Positions 35,059-43,342 of a stretch of DNA of 64,000 nt are shown here, one piece after another. This stretch comes from CAVRUD01 sp963849635 (GTDB taxonomy: Bacteria; Chloroflexota; Chloroflexia; Thermomicrobiales; UBA6265): the NCBI GenBank assembly GCA_963849635.1, contig CAWKIA010000009.1, positions 1 to 64,000 of the forward strand. The letters run 5' to 3'. The number at the start of each line of letters is the position of its first letter. Positions within the stretch are counted from its first letter, which is position 1. Made by a program: the position numbers and the translations under genes. The notes below the pieces were generated by a model. The model did no database searches. It was not told where the DNA came from and was given only the letters and a program-made list of their open reading frames with translations.

Positions 35059-36579
35059 ATGGATCTCCTTCTTCCCCTCGATCGCAATGCTCCCCAATCC
35101 CTCCGCGATCAGTTGTACGACGGCCTCCGGGCGGCGATCCTCGACGGGCGGGCTCCGGCAGGGTCGCGGTTGCCAGCCACTCGGGTTCTGGCACGCGAGA
35201 TGGGAATCTCCCGCCTGACCGTGGAAGACTCCTTTGCCCGTCTGGTCTCAGAGGGGTACATCTCCGGCCGCCAGGGGTCGGGGACCTACGTCCTGGCGGA
35301 TATCCTCCCGTCGCCGACCCGGCCGCTGACTGTCGGTCTGGACAACAGTGTGCCGTCGCCTCAGGTGGCGCCGATCAGGCGCTGGTCGAGCTGGGGCAAT
35401 CGAGCGGCCGCCGTTGCCGCCCCGATGACGGCGGTCGAGCCGGTAGCGTACGACTTTCGCCAGGGGATGCCGGCTCTCGATGCCTTCCCGATCTCGTCGT
35501 GGACGCGCATCCGAGCTCGTGAGTCTCGCCAGATCACACCGGAGCGCTACCACTACGGTCCGTCGGCTGGGGACGAGTCGCTCCGGGTGGCGCTCGGGAG
35601 CTACCTGGCCCGCTCGCGTGGTCTGCGGCGCAACCCTGAGGACATCGTCGTTACCAGCGGCGCCCAGCAGGGGTTGGACCTTCTTGTCCGCCTGTTGATC
35701 GAGCCGGGAGACCGGGTGGCCATCGAGGACCCGGGCTACCCTGCTGCCCGCAGGATCTTTCTCGCCGCTGGGGCAACGCTCGTCCCCATCCCGGTCGATC
35801 GAGACGGGATGGTGGTGGAACACCTCGAGCGAAAAACACCGGACGATGGGCCGATCCGCATGGTTTATGTCACGCCATCGCATCAGTATCCAACCGGCGG
35901 GGTAATGTCGCTCGATCGACGGCTCGCCCTCCTGGCGTGGGCCAGATCTTCAGGAGCGATCATTCTCGAAGACGATTACGACGCCGAATTCCGCTACGGG
36001 GTCCGCCCGGTCGAGTCGCTGACGGGCTTGGATTCGGCCTTTCCAGGGTCGGGCAGCGCGATCTATGTCGGCACCCTCTCCAAGGTGCTGTATCCCGCGC
36101 TCCGGCTCGGCTATCTGGTTCTCCCGCCGGACATGGTCGAGATGGTCATCGCCGCGCGATCGCTCACCGACCGTCAGACACCTACGGTCGACCAACGCAC
36201 TTTGGCTGCATTCATCGAGCAGGGCCAATTCGAGCGCCACCTGGCCAGGATGCGCCGGCTCTACGCGGACCGACGAACGGCCACCGTCGAGGCCTTGGGC
36301 CGCGAACTCCCCGGACTGCACTCCTGCGACACCGCGGAGACTGCGGCGGGCCTACACCTGTTGGCATCGCTGCACACATCCCTTTCGGAGGCAGATCTGC
36401 TCTGCCGGCTTCATGCGGTCGGGGTTCGTGTCGATGGCGCGTCACCGTGCTACCTGGAGCCGCCGGAGAGACCGGGCGTCATGCTCGGCTATGCCGCCCT
36501 CGCTGAATCGGTGATCGCCGAGGGAATCCGGCGACTTGCCGCTATTGTCCGGGCCGCAGCGATTCGGTCCGCTGCATAG
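35059..36579 (+). CDS. MocR/PdxR-type GntR regulator with aminotransferase domain
   Basis: 506 residues. A GntR winged helix (SLRDQLYDGLRAAILDGRAP, SRLPATRVLAREMGISRLTV, SGRQGSGTYVL) is joined by a linker to a class I aminotransferase fold: TSGAQQGLDLLVRLLIEPGD, YVTPSHQYPTGGVMSL, EDDYDAEFRYG and the PLP-lysine loop YVGTLSKVLYPALRLGYLV. MocR proteins sense PLP or amino acids; PdxR activates vitamin B6 synthesis. No pdxS/pdxT or transporter target is adjacent, so the regulon is unknown. AAGGG precedes the ATG by eight bases. Divergent from the B3/B4 gene. Confidence 0.9.
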   Translation: MDLLLPLDRNAPQSLRDQLYDGLRAAILDGRAPAGSRLPATRVLAREMGISRLTVEDSFARLVSEGYISGRQGSGTYVLADILPSPTRPLTVGLDNSVPSPQVAPIRRWSSWGNRAAAVAAPMTAVEPVAYDFRQGMPALDAFPISSWTRIRARESRQITPERYHYGPSAGDESLRVALGSYLARSRGLRRNPEDIVVTSGAQQGLDLLVRLLIEPGDRVAIEDPGYPAARRIFLAAGATLVPIPVDRDGMVVEHLERKTPDDGPIRMVYVTPSHQYPTGGVMSLDRRLALLAWARSSGAIILEDDYDAEFRYGVRPVESLTGLDSAFPGSGSAIYVGTLSKVLYPALRLGYLVLPPDMVEMVIAARSLTDRQTPTVDQRTLAAFIEQGQFERHLARMRRLYADRRTATVEALGRELPGLHSCDTAETAAGLHLLASLHTSLSEADLLCRLHAVGVRVDGASPCYLEPPERPGVMLGYAALAESVIAEGIRRLAAIVRAAAIRSAA

Positions 36580-36600
36580 GAGCGGCTCTATCCTCTACCC

Positions 36601-36642
36601 AAACGTAGACTATTTGAGGTAGCTACGCTCCATCAAACGTAG
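36601..36642. promoter_or_regulatory. direct repeat AAACGTAG, possible regulatory site
   Basis: AAACGTAG occurs at 36601-36608 and 36635-36642, 34 bases apart, in the gap between the MocR gene and the CDF transporter. MocR regulators commonly bind two direct repeats, so this is a candidate site, but there is no other support. Confidence 0.25.
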
Positions 36643-36762
36643 GATTGCTGAGGCTAAACCTTGTCGTTCATCGTGACTAAGCCGCGCTTCGTCTTGTAAT
36701 ATTCGGAGAGCGGGCGATTTTGCTTCGCAGTTCTATCTGAAACTCGTCCTGGAGCACAGTCG

Positions 36763-37833
36763 TTGACCCCGTCGTTCACTTTTCAAGGCCACACCGACGC
36801 TTCGAGCGGGCCTCAACTTCGCTGGGCCTGGTTGGCGATCTTCGCCGCCCTGGCGACGATGGGGCTCAAGTTCGGCGCGTATTGGCTGACCGGTTCGGTC
36901 GGACTCCTCTCCGACGCGGTTGAGTCGTCGGCCAATCTGGTCGCTGGGTTGAGTGCCCTATTCGCGCTGTGGTACGCATCGCAGCCGGTGGATAGGAGTC
37001 ACAACTACGGCCACGGGAAGGTCGAGTTCTTCGCCAGCGGGCTTGAAGGAACGCTCATCCTGGTGGCCGCCGGCGCGATCGTCCTGTCTGCGCTCCAGCG
37101 TCTCGTCGATCCCCGGCCACTGGAGTCGTTTGGGGCGGGCAGCGCCCTGGTGTTGTTCGCCACCCTCATCAACCTGGCCGTTGCCCGGTGGCTACTGCGG
37201 GTCGCAAGCCAGCACGACTCGCTGACGCTTGCCGCCGATGGCCGCCACCTGATGACCGACGTGTGGACATCGGTCGGGGTGGTCGCCGGTCTTGGCCTGG
37301 TTCAGATCACGGGAAATGAGCGCCTTGACCCGATGATCGCACTGCTGGTCGGCGCCAACATCGCTTGGACAGGTGTGAAACTTCTACGGGTTGCCGTTGA
37401 CGGTTTGATGGACCGGGCGCTACCGGTCGCCGATGAGGCCAAGGTGCGAGAGGCCATCGCGGCGTCGCTGGCGCCGGGAGAGACCTACCACGCCCTGCGC
37501 ACCAGGCGCTCCGGCAACAGGCGCTTTGTCGACTTTCACTTACTCGTGCCAGGGACACACACGGTCCGGCGCGCCCATCGCCGCTCCGGCGAGATGGAGC
37601 GAGCAATCGGTGCTGCATTGCCTGGGGTCGAGGCGGTCGTGCACATCGAGCCAATCGAAGAGCGGGCCGCCTGGGAAGACAGCCCACTCGTCCGCCTGGA
37701 GCGAGATGACCGGCCGGACGATGACAACCGCGCCACGCCACTACGCCGCGACAACCTTGTCGTGATCGAGCCGCGCCGCGGCTCTGGCTACTCCCACTCG
37801 ATGGTGGCAGGCGGCTTGGACGAGATGTCGTAG
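36763..37833 (+). CDS. cation diffusion facilitator metal exporter
   Basis: 356 residues from a TTG start. GSVGLLSDAVESSANLVAGL and ADGRHLMTDVWTSVGVVAGL carry the paired His/Asp transition-metal site of CDF proteins; NYGHGKVEFFASGLEG is the TM3 entrance motif. Six hydrophobic segments precede a cytosolic ferredoxin-like domain (YHALRTRRSGNRRFVDFHLL) that senses metal. It exports Zn2+ or a similar ion against protons. The last 46 bases overlap the 3' end of convergent guaA, so the final 15 residues are encoded antisense to the GMP synthase tail. Confidence 0.9.
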   Translation: MTPSFTFQGHTDASSGPQLRWAWLAIFAALATMGLKFGAYWLTGSVGLLSDAVESSANLVAGLSALFALWYASQPVDRSHNYGHGKVEFFASGLEGTLILVAAGAIVLSALQRLVDPRPLESFGAGSALVLFATLINLAVARWLLRVASQHDSLTLAADGRHLMTDVWTSVGVVAGLGLVQITGNERLDPMIALLVGANIAWTGVKLLRVAVDGLMDRALPVADEAKVREAIAASLAPGETYHALRTRRSGNRRFVDFHLLVPGTHTVRRAHRRSGEMERAIGAALPGVEAVVHIEPIEERAAWEDSPLVRLERDDRPDDDNRATPLRRDNLVVIEPRRGSGYSHSMVAGGLDEMS

Positions 37834-39440
37834 ACGACCCGGGTGATACCCCGCACCTCGTTGACGATCCGCGAGCTGATCCGCGCCAGCAGGTCATAGG
37901 GCAGGCGCGCCCAGTCGGCCGTCATCGCGTCCTGGCTGGCCACCGCGCGGACAGCACAGACCCGGCCGTAGGTCCGGTAGTCCCCCATCACGCCGACGGA
38001 GCGGACTGGGAGCAGCACGGCGAAGTATTGCCAGACGTCCTGCACGACCTCACTGGCATCGATCTCGGCCCGCACAATCGCATCGGCGCGGCGGAGGAGA
38101 TCGAGATCGTCGGGGTTGACGTCACCGAGGATACGCACCGCCAGGCCCGGTCCAGGGAAGGGTTGCCGTTCGACGATCTCTGGGGGCAAGCCAAGTGAGC
38201 GGCCAACCGCCCGGACTTCGTCCTTAAACAGAAATTTCAGAGGTTCGACCAGCTTGAAGGTCATGTCGTCAGGCAGGCCACCGACGTTGTGATGGGTCTT
38301 GATCTTGACGGCCGCCTTCGTGTCCTTCGTCGTGCTCTCGATCACGTCCGGGTAGAGCGTCCCCTGGGCGAGGAAATCGAACGGCCCGGCCCTCTCGGCT
38401 TCCGCCTCGAAGACCCGCACGAAGGTCTCGCCGATGAGCTTGCGCTTTTCCTCCGGGTCGGTCACTCCGACCAGACGGCTCAAGAAGCGCTCACTGGCGT
38501 CGGCGAAGACAAGCGGCATGCCGAAGTTGCGAGCGAAGACTTCGCGGACGAGATCGGCTTCACCGAGGCGCAGGAGTCCGTTATCAACGAAGACGGGGGT
38601 CAACTGATCGCCGATCGCCCGGTGGATCAGGGCGGCGGCCACGGAGGAATCGACACCACCGGAGAGACCCAGCAAGACTCGGCCATCGCCGACCTGCGCA
38701 CGGATCTCACGGATGGCGGCCTCGATGAACGACTCCGCCGACCAGGTCGGACTGCAGCCGCAGATTCCAACGACGAAATTGGTCAGGATCTCCTTGCCCC
38801 GTGGGGTATGGACGACTTCGGGGTGGAACTGAATCCCAACGATCGAGCCGCGCTCCATCGCCGCGACCGGAGAGTTTTTCGAATTGGCCAGCACTCTGAA
38901 CCCGGGCGGAAGGGAGGGCAGGTGGTCGCCGTGGCTCATCCAGACATCGAGATCGGCAGGAAGTCCGGCGAACAGGGTCGAGGAGTCTTCGACCGTGATC
39001 TTGGCCGCGCCGTACTCGCGGTGATCGGCGGGAGAAACCTCACCTCCGGTTGCCCGGGCCAGCAGTTGCATGCCGTAGCAGATGCCCAGTACCGGCAGTC
39101 CTTGCTCCAGGACCCACTCCGGCAACTGTGGGGCGCCCTCATCGTAGACACTGGCCGGGCCGCCCGAGAGAATGACGCCCTTTGGCTCGAGCGAAGCGAT
39201 CCGCTCCCACGACACGTCGTGAGGGACGAGTTCGCAGTAGACGCCGCACTCGCGCACGCGGCGGGTAATGAGTTGGCTGTATTGCGAGCCGAAGTCGAGG
39301 ACGACCACCGCATCGACCGGAGTCGACGCCGCGCTGTCGTGGCCGAGGAGATGGGCGGACTCCGCAATTGGCGGCTCCGCGGTGGCGACCTGCTCGCCGT
39401 CCAGTTCGAGTACCGCGTTTGACGTTGTCCGTTCGCTCAC
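37788..39440 (-). CDS. guaA: GMP synthase (glutamine-hydrolysing)
   Basis: 550 residues from a GTG start. A Thr/Ala-rich N-terminal extension of about 40 residues precedes VVLDFGSQYSQLITRRVREC; GICYGMQLLA has the amidotransferase Cys and GIQFHPEVVHTP the His. The ATP pyrophosphatase loop is LSGGVDSSVAAAL, and the C-terminal dimer domain ends SKPPATIEWE. It aminates XMP to GMP. Purine synthesis is also represented by purN about 2.5 kb away. Frame fully intact. Confidence 0.97.
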   Translation of the reverse strand: MSERTTSNAVLELDGEQVATAEPPIAESAHLLGHDSAASTPVDAVVVLDFGSQYSQLITRRVRECGVYCELVPHDVSWERIASLEPKGVILSGGPASVYDEGAPQLPEWVLEQGLPVLGICYGMQLLARATGGEVSPADHREYGAAKITVEDSSTLFAGLPADLDVWMSHGDHLPSLPPGFRVLANSKNSPVAAMERGSIVGIQFHPEVVHTPRGKEILTNFVVGICGCSPTWSAESFIEAAIREIRAQVGDGRVLLGLSGGVDSSVAAALIHRAIGDQLTPVFVDNGLLRLGEADLVREVFARNFGMPLVFADASERFLSRLVGVTDPEEKRKLIGETFVRVFEAEAERAGPFDFLAQGTLYPDVIESTTKDTKAAVKIKTHHNVGGLPDDMTFKLVEPLKFLFKDEVRAVGRSLGLPPEIVERQPFPGPGLAVRILGDVNPDDLDLLRRADAIVRAEIDASEVVQDVWQYFAVLLPVRSVGVMGDYRTYGRVCAVRAVASQDAMTADWARLPYDLLARISSRIVNEVRGITRVVYDISSKPPATIEWE

Positions 39441-39512
39441 CCGTGTCGCGTCCCTTCGCTCGAACTCCCGCCAGCCATCGCGGTCGCCAACGCTCTCCAG
39501 AGAGCGACGACC

Positions 39513-39980
39513 CTATTCTACTTGGGCGGCAGTATCTGGCTCCGTTTTATCGTCTTCGTCCTCGTCGCCGCCAAGATAGACGTAGGTCCGATCGAAGCTC
39601 CAATCCCGGATCTCCTCGATTTCCATCTCCAGCCGGGGCCGGAGCGGATCGATCCGCTTGGTCAGATGGAGATCAACCACTGCCCGATCATCAAGCCCGA
39701 ATTCGGCGCAGACGGCATCGAGGGCGATCTTGAGGCCGCCGTCGAGATCGCGGCGCATCGGAGTTTCGAAGAAGAAGGTCAGGTAGACCCCGATCAGTGC
39801 CTTGGCCAGCACCTTCTCGACATCGGCTGGAACCTCCTTGGCCTGTCGTGCCCGCTCGATCACCCTGGCAACGTCGCGTTTGAATGCCATGGCGGGCTTA
39901 CTCAGAACCCGGCGCCGTCCAACGGTGACGTACTGATTGTTGACCCCCGGCGGAAGCGGCAAGGTCAGGGCAAACGACAT
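39513..39980 (-). CDS. RusA-like Holliday junction resolvase
   Basis: 155 residues: LTLPLPPGVNNQYVTVGRRR (the PPSxN-type start of RusA), YLTFFFETPMRRDLDGGLKI and ALDAVCAEFGLDDRAVVDLH, which hold the acidic active-site cluster, and an acidic C-terminal tail of D/E residues. RusA proteins resolve four-way junctions and are often phage-derived. No phage genes are nearby, so here it appears as a chromosomal gene 72 bases upstream of guaA on the same strand. Confidence 0.82.
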   Translation of the reverse strand: MSFALTLPLPPGVNNQYVTVGRRRVLSKPAMAFKRDVARVIERARQAKEVPADVEKVLAKALIGVYLTFFFETPMRRDLDGGLKIALDAVCAEFGLDDRAVVDLHLTKRIDPLRPRLEMEIEEIRDWSFDRTYVYLGGDEDEDDKTEPDTAAQVE

Positions 39981-40042
39981 CGGCGGGACGGTCGTCCGAT
40001 CTGTGAGTCGTCATCTCTGTGTCCAATGCGGGGCGGTACTGT

Positions 40043-40080
40043 GAAGGGTACGACATTGGCGGCGGCATGTCGTACCCTTC
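40043..40080. repeat. 14-bp perfect stem-loop
   Basis: GAAGGGTACGACAT (40043-40056) and its complement (40067-40080) flank a ten-base GGC-rich loop. It lies in the divergent gap between the RusA-like gene and purN, so it could be a binding site or an intergenic repeat; it is not placed as a terminator. Confidence 0.6.
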
Positions 40081-40140
40081 CCCGGCGGTAGTGCGAGTTT
40101 GCATCTGTCGGTTTCCGCGACGCCGGGGTGGACGGACCCG

Positions 40141-40188
40141 GGGGTTGAAACCCCGGGCTACCTCCTACGAAGCCCTTCCAGGGCTGAG
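40141..40188 (+). repeat. diverged copy of the GC-rich palindromic repeat
   Basis: GGGGTTGAAACCCCGGGCTA then CTCCTACGAAGCCCTTCCAG and GGCTGAG share the layout of the repeats at 11561 and 11653: a GGG-AA-CCCCGGGCT arm, a short spacer and a second small stem. It lies 80 bases upstream of purN. Confidence 0.5.
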
Positions 40189-40266
40189 CACGGGTGGTTT
40201 CCTCCGGGCCATCCGGCCTTTGCAGACTGGGACAAAGTCAGCGTAGTTAGGGAGCGGACCAGGGCA

Positions 40267-40953
40267 ATGGCCGGCGTTGTCGAAACTCAGCAACAGATCG
40301 CTTCCGCTGCCGATGAGTCTGCTCACCCGTTGAATCTTGCGGTCCTGCTATCGGGGACAGGTCGGTCGCTCGCCAACCTGCTCCGCGTGATTGACGCCGG
40401 CTCGCTCCAGGCGCGGATCTCCGTGGTGATTAGCTCTAGGCCAGCAGTTCGTGGCCTAGAGATAGCCGATGGTGCGGGCATTGCAACAGCAGTGATCGAG
40501 CGCAAGGGCTTTCCTGACGACATCGCCTACAGCGAGGCGGTGTATGCGGTCTTGGCACCCTACCAGCCTGATCTGATCGTGATGGCCGGATTTCTCCGCA
40601 AGCTCGTGGTCCGGCCGGAGTGGGAAGGTCGGATTCTCAACATCCATCCGGCGTTGCTGCCTGAGTCGGCGGCGGCGGGCAAGGGGTTCTATGGCGAGCG
40701 CGTCCACGCGGCGGTGATCGCCAGCGGCGCCCATGAGTCGGGGGCATCAGTGCATGTCGTCGACAACGAGTATGACGCAGGGCCGGTAGTGATGCGCGCG
40801 ATCGTCCCAGTCCTGCCAGATGACACGCCCGCATTGCTCGGAGCGCGGGTGTTCGCCGCCGAATGTGAGCTCTATCCAGAGGCGATCCGCACCTACGCCG
40901 CCGCTCACCTGGATCTGATCGTCGCCGGGCGCCGCCAACAATCAGGCGGCTGA
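40267..40953 (+). CDS. purN: phosphoribosylglycinamide formyltransferase
   Basis: 228 residues. NLAVLLSGTGRSLANLLRVI binds GAR, DLIVMAGFLRKL is the folate loop, and NIHPALLPESAAAGKGFYGE plus VDNEYDAGPVVMRAIVPV carry the catalytic Asn, His and Asp. Transfers formyl from 10-formyl-THF to GAR. An N-terminal extension of about 20 residues precedes the core; the ATG at 40267 is chosen because upstream codons run through a repeat. The end overlaps the convergent MOSC gene by 12 bases. Confidence 0.93.
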   Translation: MAGVVETQQQIASAADESAHPLNLAVLLSGTGRSLANLLRVIDAGSLQARISVVISSRPAVRGLEIADGAGIATAVIERKGFPDDIAYSEAVYAVLAPYQPDLIVMAGFLRKLVVRPEWEGRILNIHPALLPESAAAGKGFYGERVHAAVIASGAHESGASVHVVDNEYDAGPVVMRAIVPVLPDDTPALLGARVFAAECELYPEAIRTYAAAHLDLIVAGRRQQSGG

Positions 40954-41538
40954 GCCGGCCGCGTAGACCAGATCCCCGGGACGGATCGACACCGGCGCTC
41001 CCTGATAGATCGTGTAGTAGCCACGCATCCCGTCCGACAGGAATTGGACCGCCTCTGTCACCGACCGATCCGGGCGCTGGTCGTCCGGGAACCGCATGGC
41101 ATACCGTGAGAACTCGACACACGGGTCCGCAACGATGACCCGCTCAAGATCGATATTCTCCCCATCGCTGGATCGAATATGGATCCCGGAACTGACCTCG
41201 GATTCGTTGAGGTACCGGTCACACCGCACCAGGATGTTCTCGCCGGCAATGCCGTCGGCCAGCCAGTCGCCGAACCGCTTCCGGATCTCGTCGTAGTGGG
41301 CGGTGAAGAGCACCGAGATCGCGTTCGAGCCCCTGCTCTTGGAGCGCGGATGCTGGGCGTGATGGACATCGTCGAGCCGGGTTCCATCATCGGTGAAACC
41401 GTTGACGCCGCCTGGTTCGAGTTCGAGGCGGGGCACCGAGACGATCCCGGCCGGATCGTAGCGAGTGTGCGGCCGCTCCCCAACCTTGAGGCTAGTCGTC
41501 TGGACCTGCAGCCGGATAATCTCGCCTAGAAGTTCCAT
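40942..41538 (-). CDS. MOSC-domain-like protein
   Basis: 198 residues from M-E-L-L-G-E-I-I-R-L. The layout ending GENILVRCDRYLNESEV, then ERVIVADPCVEFSRYAMRFP and a final IRPGDLVYAAG resembles MOSC/YiiM-type sulfur-carrier domains, where the Cys in the DPCVEF stretch would carry sulfur. The similarity is moderate and a molybdenum-cofactor role is not established; no moa or mob gene is nearby. Its start overlaps the PAP2 gene stop by 13 bases, so it is the last gene of the CBS-PAP2-MOSC run. Confidence 0.65.
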   Translation of the reverse strand: MELLGEIIRLQVQTTSLKVGERPHTRYDPAGIVSVPRLELEPGGVNGFTDDGTRLDDVHHAQHPRSKSRGSNAISVLFTAHYDEIRKRFGDWLADGIAGENILVRCDRYLNESEVSSGIHIRSSDGENIDLERVIVADPCVEFSRYAMRFPDDQRPDRSVTEAVQFLSDGMRGYYTIYQGAPVSIRPGDLVYAAGSAA

Positions 41539-42204
41539 AGCCGGCTCCCCGAACGAAGATAGCGTCCAATCAGGTAGATCAGCGTGAGCAGCGTCGCGGT
41601 CGCGAGAAGGTATCCGCCGAGGACATCGGACGGCCAGTGAGCGCCGGTGAAGATCCGGGCGGCGCCAACGAGCAGGACGATCAGGATCGATCCCGCGATG
41701 GCGACGGCGCGGAGCATGCCCGGCGGGAAGTTCTGCCAGGAGATCCAGGCGAGCGCCCCGAAGAGCAGCAATGCCCCCGACGAATGACCGCTTGGGAACC
41801 CGAGTCCGTCGGCCCGCTCGGTGACGCGCACGAGATCCGGAGTCGGCCGGGGGCTGTCGATCCACCCTTTCACCGTCGTGTTCAGTGCCCGGATGCCCAT
41901 CACCGCGCCGATGAGCAGGACATCTTGGGCTCGGCCCAGGCGTCCCAGCCAGAGGGCAGCCGCGATTGCGATCACCGCCCCCGTTGCGTACGACCCGATC
42001 CAATTGCCGAAGTCGGCGAGCGCCTCGGTCAGGATTGCCATCCGGAGACTGGACCCATCCGGCAACGCGCACGTCACCGGTGAGAATTCCGTCACCCGCC
42101 GCGAGGAGACTCAACGTCAATCCCAGCGCCCAGGAGATCACCGCTGCCACGGCGAGAGCGAACGGCGGTGACGTATTCGGGTGGTCCAGGGCACCGGCGG
42201 TCAT
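41526..42204 (-). CDS. PAP2-family membrane phosphatase, one frameshift
   Basis: A first frame (MTAGALDHPNTSPPFALAVA ... RVAGWVQSP) gives the N-terminal membrane segment; removing one C near 42042 (plus strand) continues as MAILTEALADFGNWIGSYAT and the phosphatase core: IDSPRPTPDL (KxxxxxxRP-like), GLGFPSGHSSGAL (PSGH) and RIFTGAHWPSDVLGG (SRxxxxxHxxxD). About six membrane segments. It probably dephosphorylates undecaprenyl or phosphatidate-type lipids. Its ATG overlaps the stop of the CBS gene (ATGA). Confidence 0.85.
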
Positions 42205-42680
42205 TCACCGGCTTCCTGGTGGAACTCCGCTTCGCCGCATGCTGGGCATCGTGCTGGTGACGTCAGGCCATAGATCGTGGCATGGCAAGCGTCGCATTCC
42301 CAGGGACTCGTCGCGTACAGCCTGAGGAGATCCGACCGGGTCACCACACCGACCAGGGCAGGTCCATCGACGACCGGAAGGAGATGGACGCCGTGCAGGC
42401 CCATGAGCTGCGCGGCGTCGGCCGCCGATGCGGTCGCGCCGATGGTGATCACACCCCTACTCATGACGTCCGCCACCGTGGCACCCGATTTCGACAGGAT
42501 GTCGTGCTCGCTAACCACCCCGACCAGCGCTCCGAGCGGATCGACCACCGGTGCTTCACTGGCGCGAGCGGCGACCAGTGCCCTGGCCGTATCGATGAGG
42601 GTATCCGAGGGCTGAGCGGTTGGACCATCGGTCTTGATCACCCGGGCGAGCGGGGTCTGTTCGTGGGCTGCCTGTGTCAT
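42201..42680 (-). CDS. CBS-pair protein with C-terminal zinc ribbon
   Basis: 159 residues. Two CBS motifs occupy about residues 10-120 (ARALVAARASEAPVVDPLGA, LVGVVSEHDILSKSGATVAD, VMSRGVITIGATASAADAAQ, VVDGPALVGVVTRSDLLRLY). The last 40 residues have WECDACHATIYGLTSPARCP followed by ACGEAEF: two CxxC knuckles like a rubredoxin or zinc ribbon. CBS pairs bind adenosyl ligands; the ribbon may bind metal or a partner. Four-base overlap with PAP2 suggests coexpression. Confidence 0.85.
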   Translation of the reverse strand: MTQAAHEQTPLARVIKTDGPTAQPSDTLIDTARALVAARASEAPVVDPLGALVGVVSEHDILSKSGATVADVMSRGVITIGATASAADAAQLMGLHGVHLLPVVDGPALVGVVTRSDLLRLYATSPWECDACHATIYGLTSPARCPACGEAEFHQEAGE

Positions 42681-42700
42681 GTCCCGTGCTCCCCGCTCTC

Positions 42701-43195
42701 TCAGGCGATCCGGCGCCGGCTGCTGATGACGCCGGTGTTCATGCCGACGAGATTGAGCCCGCCAAAGAAGCGGGCGTGCTCGATCTTGACGCAGCGGTCT
42801 TGGACGACATCCAGGCCCGCCGCGCGGGCCATCGCGGCCGCCTCTTCGTTGCGGATGCCAAGTTGGAGCCACAACACTTTGGCGCCGATCGCAATCGCGC
42901 TCTCGGCGACAGGTGGAACGTCCTGGGGCTTGCGGAAGACATCGACGATCTCGACGGGCCGAGGAATCTCTTCCAGGCTGGAATAGACCTGCTGGCCCAG
43001 GATCGTCTGGCCGGCGTACTTCGGGTTGACTGGGATCACGTCGTAGCCGTTGGCCACCATGTAGATCGCGGCGAAGTGGCTGGGACGCATGGGGTCGGCC
43101 GAAAGGCCAACCATCGCGATCGTCTTGTAGGTTGTGAGGATGCGGAGGCGATCGAAGGCGCTGGCGGACGGAGCCCAATCGGTGGGTTCACTCAT
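42701..43195 (-). CDS. CoA-binding (YccU-like) protein
   Basis: 164 residues from M-S-E-P-T-D-W. TIAMVGLSADPMRPSHFAAI opens a Rossmann CoA-binding fold; YDVIPVNPKYAGQTILGQQV, VEIVDVFRKPQDVPP and VLWLQLGIRNEEAAAMARAA follow, with DRCVKIEHARF at the end. Family members are small cytosolic proteins, some implicated in sulfur or CoA-linked regulation. The frame is open to 43660 but that part is antisense to the SDR gene. It lies 20 bases upstream of the CBS gene on the same strand. Confidence 0.85.
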   Translation of the reverse strand: MSEPTDWAPSASAFDRLRILTTYKTIAMVGLSADPMRPSHFAAIYMVANGYDVIPVNPKYAGQTILGQQVYSSLEEIPRPVEIVDVFRKPQDVPPVAESAIAIGAKVLWLQLGIRNEEAAAMARAAGLDVVQDRCVKIEHARFFGGLNLVGMNTGVISSRRRIA

Positions 43196-43342
43196 GGAGA
43201 ACAAGACCTCGGTGCGAACGTGCCGGCGCCGCGCGAGTGCGGCGGACTGTGCCATTATCGCCGCCTGACGGCGTGCGCGCCGCACATCATGGTGATCGAA
43301 CGCGGTGGTCGTCTCGTTGGATTGCGAAGAAAGGCATGTGGA

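Noticed and set aside
40942..42204. Single 420-residue protein spanning MOSC and PAP2 regions
   Set aside because: The frame is open by chance through the PAP2 core, whose real reading frame has the PSGH and HxxxD motifs; only its two ends are coding, for different genes.
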